DNA from: Saprospiraceae bacterium
Lineage (GTDB): Bacteria; Bacteroidota; Bacteroidia; Chitinophagales; Saprospiraceae
Direction: 5' to 3'
NCBI GenBank assembly: GCA_004297645.1
Contig: SCUG01000218.1
Span: 1-6,394 of the forward strand
Length of the DNA stretch: 6,394 nt
Under the pieces are notes generated by a model. It saw nothing but the letters and a program-made list of their open reading frames with translations. It was not told the DNA's origin and did not search any database. Both the position numbers and the translations under genes were made by a program. This document shows, in pieces, positions 6,039-6,394 of this stretch (its first letter is position 1; each line of letters begins with the position of its first letter).

Positions 6039-6147
6039 GTCTTTTTCGTTTGTTGTGACCGGGTTTTAAAGCGTGGGTGCAACTTCAGGTTGGCCCTCGC
6101 ACAGTAGCCGGTCAAGTCAATTCAGGCCATTTGCAGCATACACTGTT
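6039..6147. other. Leader region of the complex I-like pair, no gene seen
   Basis: This stretch is upstream of the large-subunit ATG on the - strand. No coding frame, RNA gene or convincing Bacteroidota promoter (TTTG, then TAnnTTTG) could be identified. It is non-repetitive and separates the gene from the repeat block. Any promoter should lie here or inside the repeats. Confidence 0.4.
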
Positions 6148-6262
6148 GTGTTTCATCCTTTGCGCCCTTGCGCCCTTGCGTTAATTATTTTGTCTCGCTT
6201 TTTCTCATCCGCCTTCGGCGCTTAATAATTAACGCAAAGACGCAAAGACGCAAAGACGCAAG
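6148..6262. repeat. Palindromic intergenic repeat with octamer tails, copy 1
   Basis: The unit begins GTGTTTCATCC and then has period-8 repeats of TTGCGCCC. Next come TTGCGTTAATTA (6176-6187), a core containing the small hairpin CGCC-TTC-GGCG (6210-6220), the inverted arm TAATTAACGCAA (6226-6237), and period-8 repeats of GACGCAAA to about 6260. The 12-bp arms are perfect inverses, and the octamer tails are roughly complementary to one another, so the whole unit folds into one long hairpin. No coding capacity. It resembles a REP- or MITE-type intergenic repeat. Confidence 0.75.
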
Positions 6263-6287
6263 GTTGTTTTTAGTTCTCTCCACTTCT

Positions 6288-6394
6288 GTGTTTCATCCTT
6301 TGCGCCTTTGCGCCCTTGCGCCCTTGCGTTAATTATTTTGTCTCGCTTTTTCTCATCCGCCTTCGGCGCTTAATAATTAACGCAAAGACGCAAG
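6288..6394. repeat. Palindromic intergenic repeat with octamer tails, copy 2 (cut by window end)
   Basis: Direct repeat of the preceding unit, starting 140 bp later with the same GTGTTTCATCC. The core from CTTGCGTTAATTA through TAATTAACGCAAAGACGCAA is identical to copy 1. The left tail has one additional octamer (TTTGCGCC), showing that the tails expand and contract. The right tail runs off the window. About 25 bp of unrelated sequence (6263-6287) separates the two units. Confidence 0.75.

Noticed and set aside
6148..6394. CRISPR array
   Set aside because: The octamers are tandem without spacers, and the larger units are palindromic with only about 25 bp between them; no cas gene is visible.

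Overview
The window most likely comes from a Bacteroidota genome, possibly of the Saprospiria type. This is an inference: gene starts are preceded by A-rich leaders rather than consistently spaced Shine-Dalgarno sites, GC is moderate with AT-rich intergenic gaps, and the protein styles fit. No taxonomic marker gene is present.

Left part (1-1571, + strand): a worn defence locus. It opens inside the 3' end of a DarG-type antitoxin (DNA ADP-ribosyl glycohydrolase of DarTG systems). The DarG stop overlaps the GTG start of a type III restriction (Res) gene. That Res gene is broken: it keeps the N-terminus with the Walker A motif and the C-terminal PD-(D/E)XK nuclease end, but has lost the helicase middle and changes frame at the join. 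Directly after it lies a 130-bp, nearly perfect palindrome that looks like a MITE. The stretch from there to the next gene holds hairpins and an unrecognised antisense reading frame.

Middle part (1804-3690, + strand): an Nramp-family divalent metal transporter (MntH-like, with the DPGN and MPHN metal-binding motifs) fused to a C-terminal universal stress protein domain that carries a complete ATP-binding signature.

Right part (3699-6038, - strand): two genes convergent to the transporter. They encode a group-4 hydrogenase/complex I-like pair: a NuoC-NuoD (HycE/HyfG-like) large subunit followed by a ferredoxin-NuoB (HycG/HyfI-like) small subunit. The large subunit lacks every NiFe-coordinating cysteine. 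The small subunit has lost three of the four ligands of the N2-type cluster and keeps one ferredoxin-type [4Fe-4S] site. The pair therefore resembles the hydrogenase-related (Ehr-type) complexes rather than a hydrogen-evolving enzyme; its real activity is unknown. No membrane antiporter-like subunits are visible, so any further genes of the complex lie outside the window.

The two convergent units meet in a short hairpin whose two arms contain their two stop codons. A hairpin-rich gap separates the two complex I-like genes. The right edge (6148-6394) holds two direct copies of a palindromic, octamer-flanked intergenic repeat; the second is cut by the window end.
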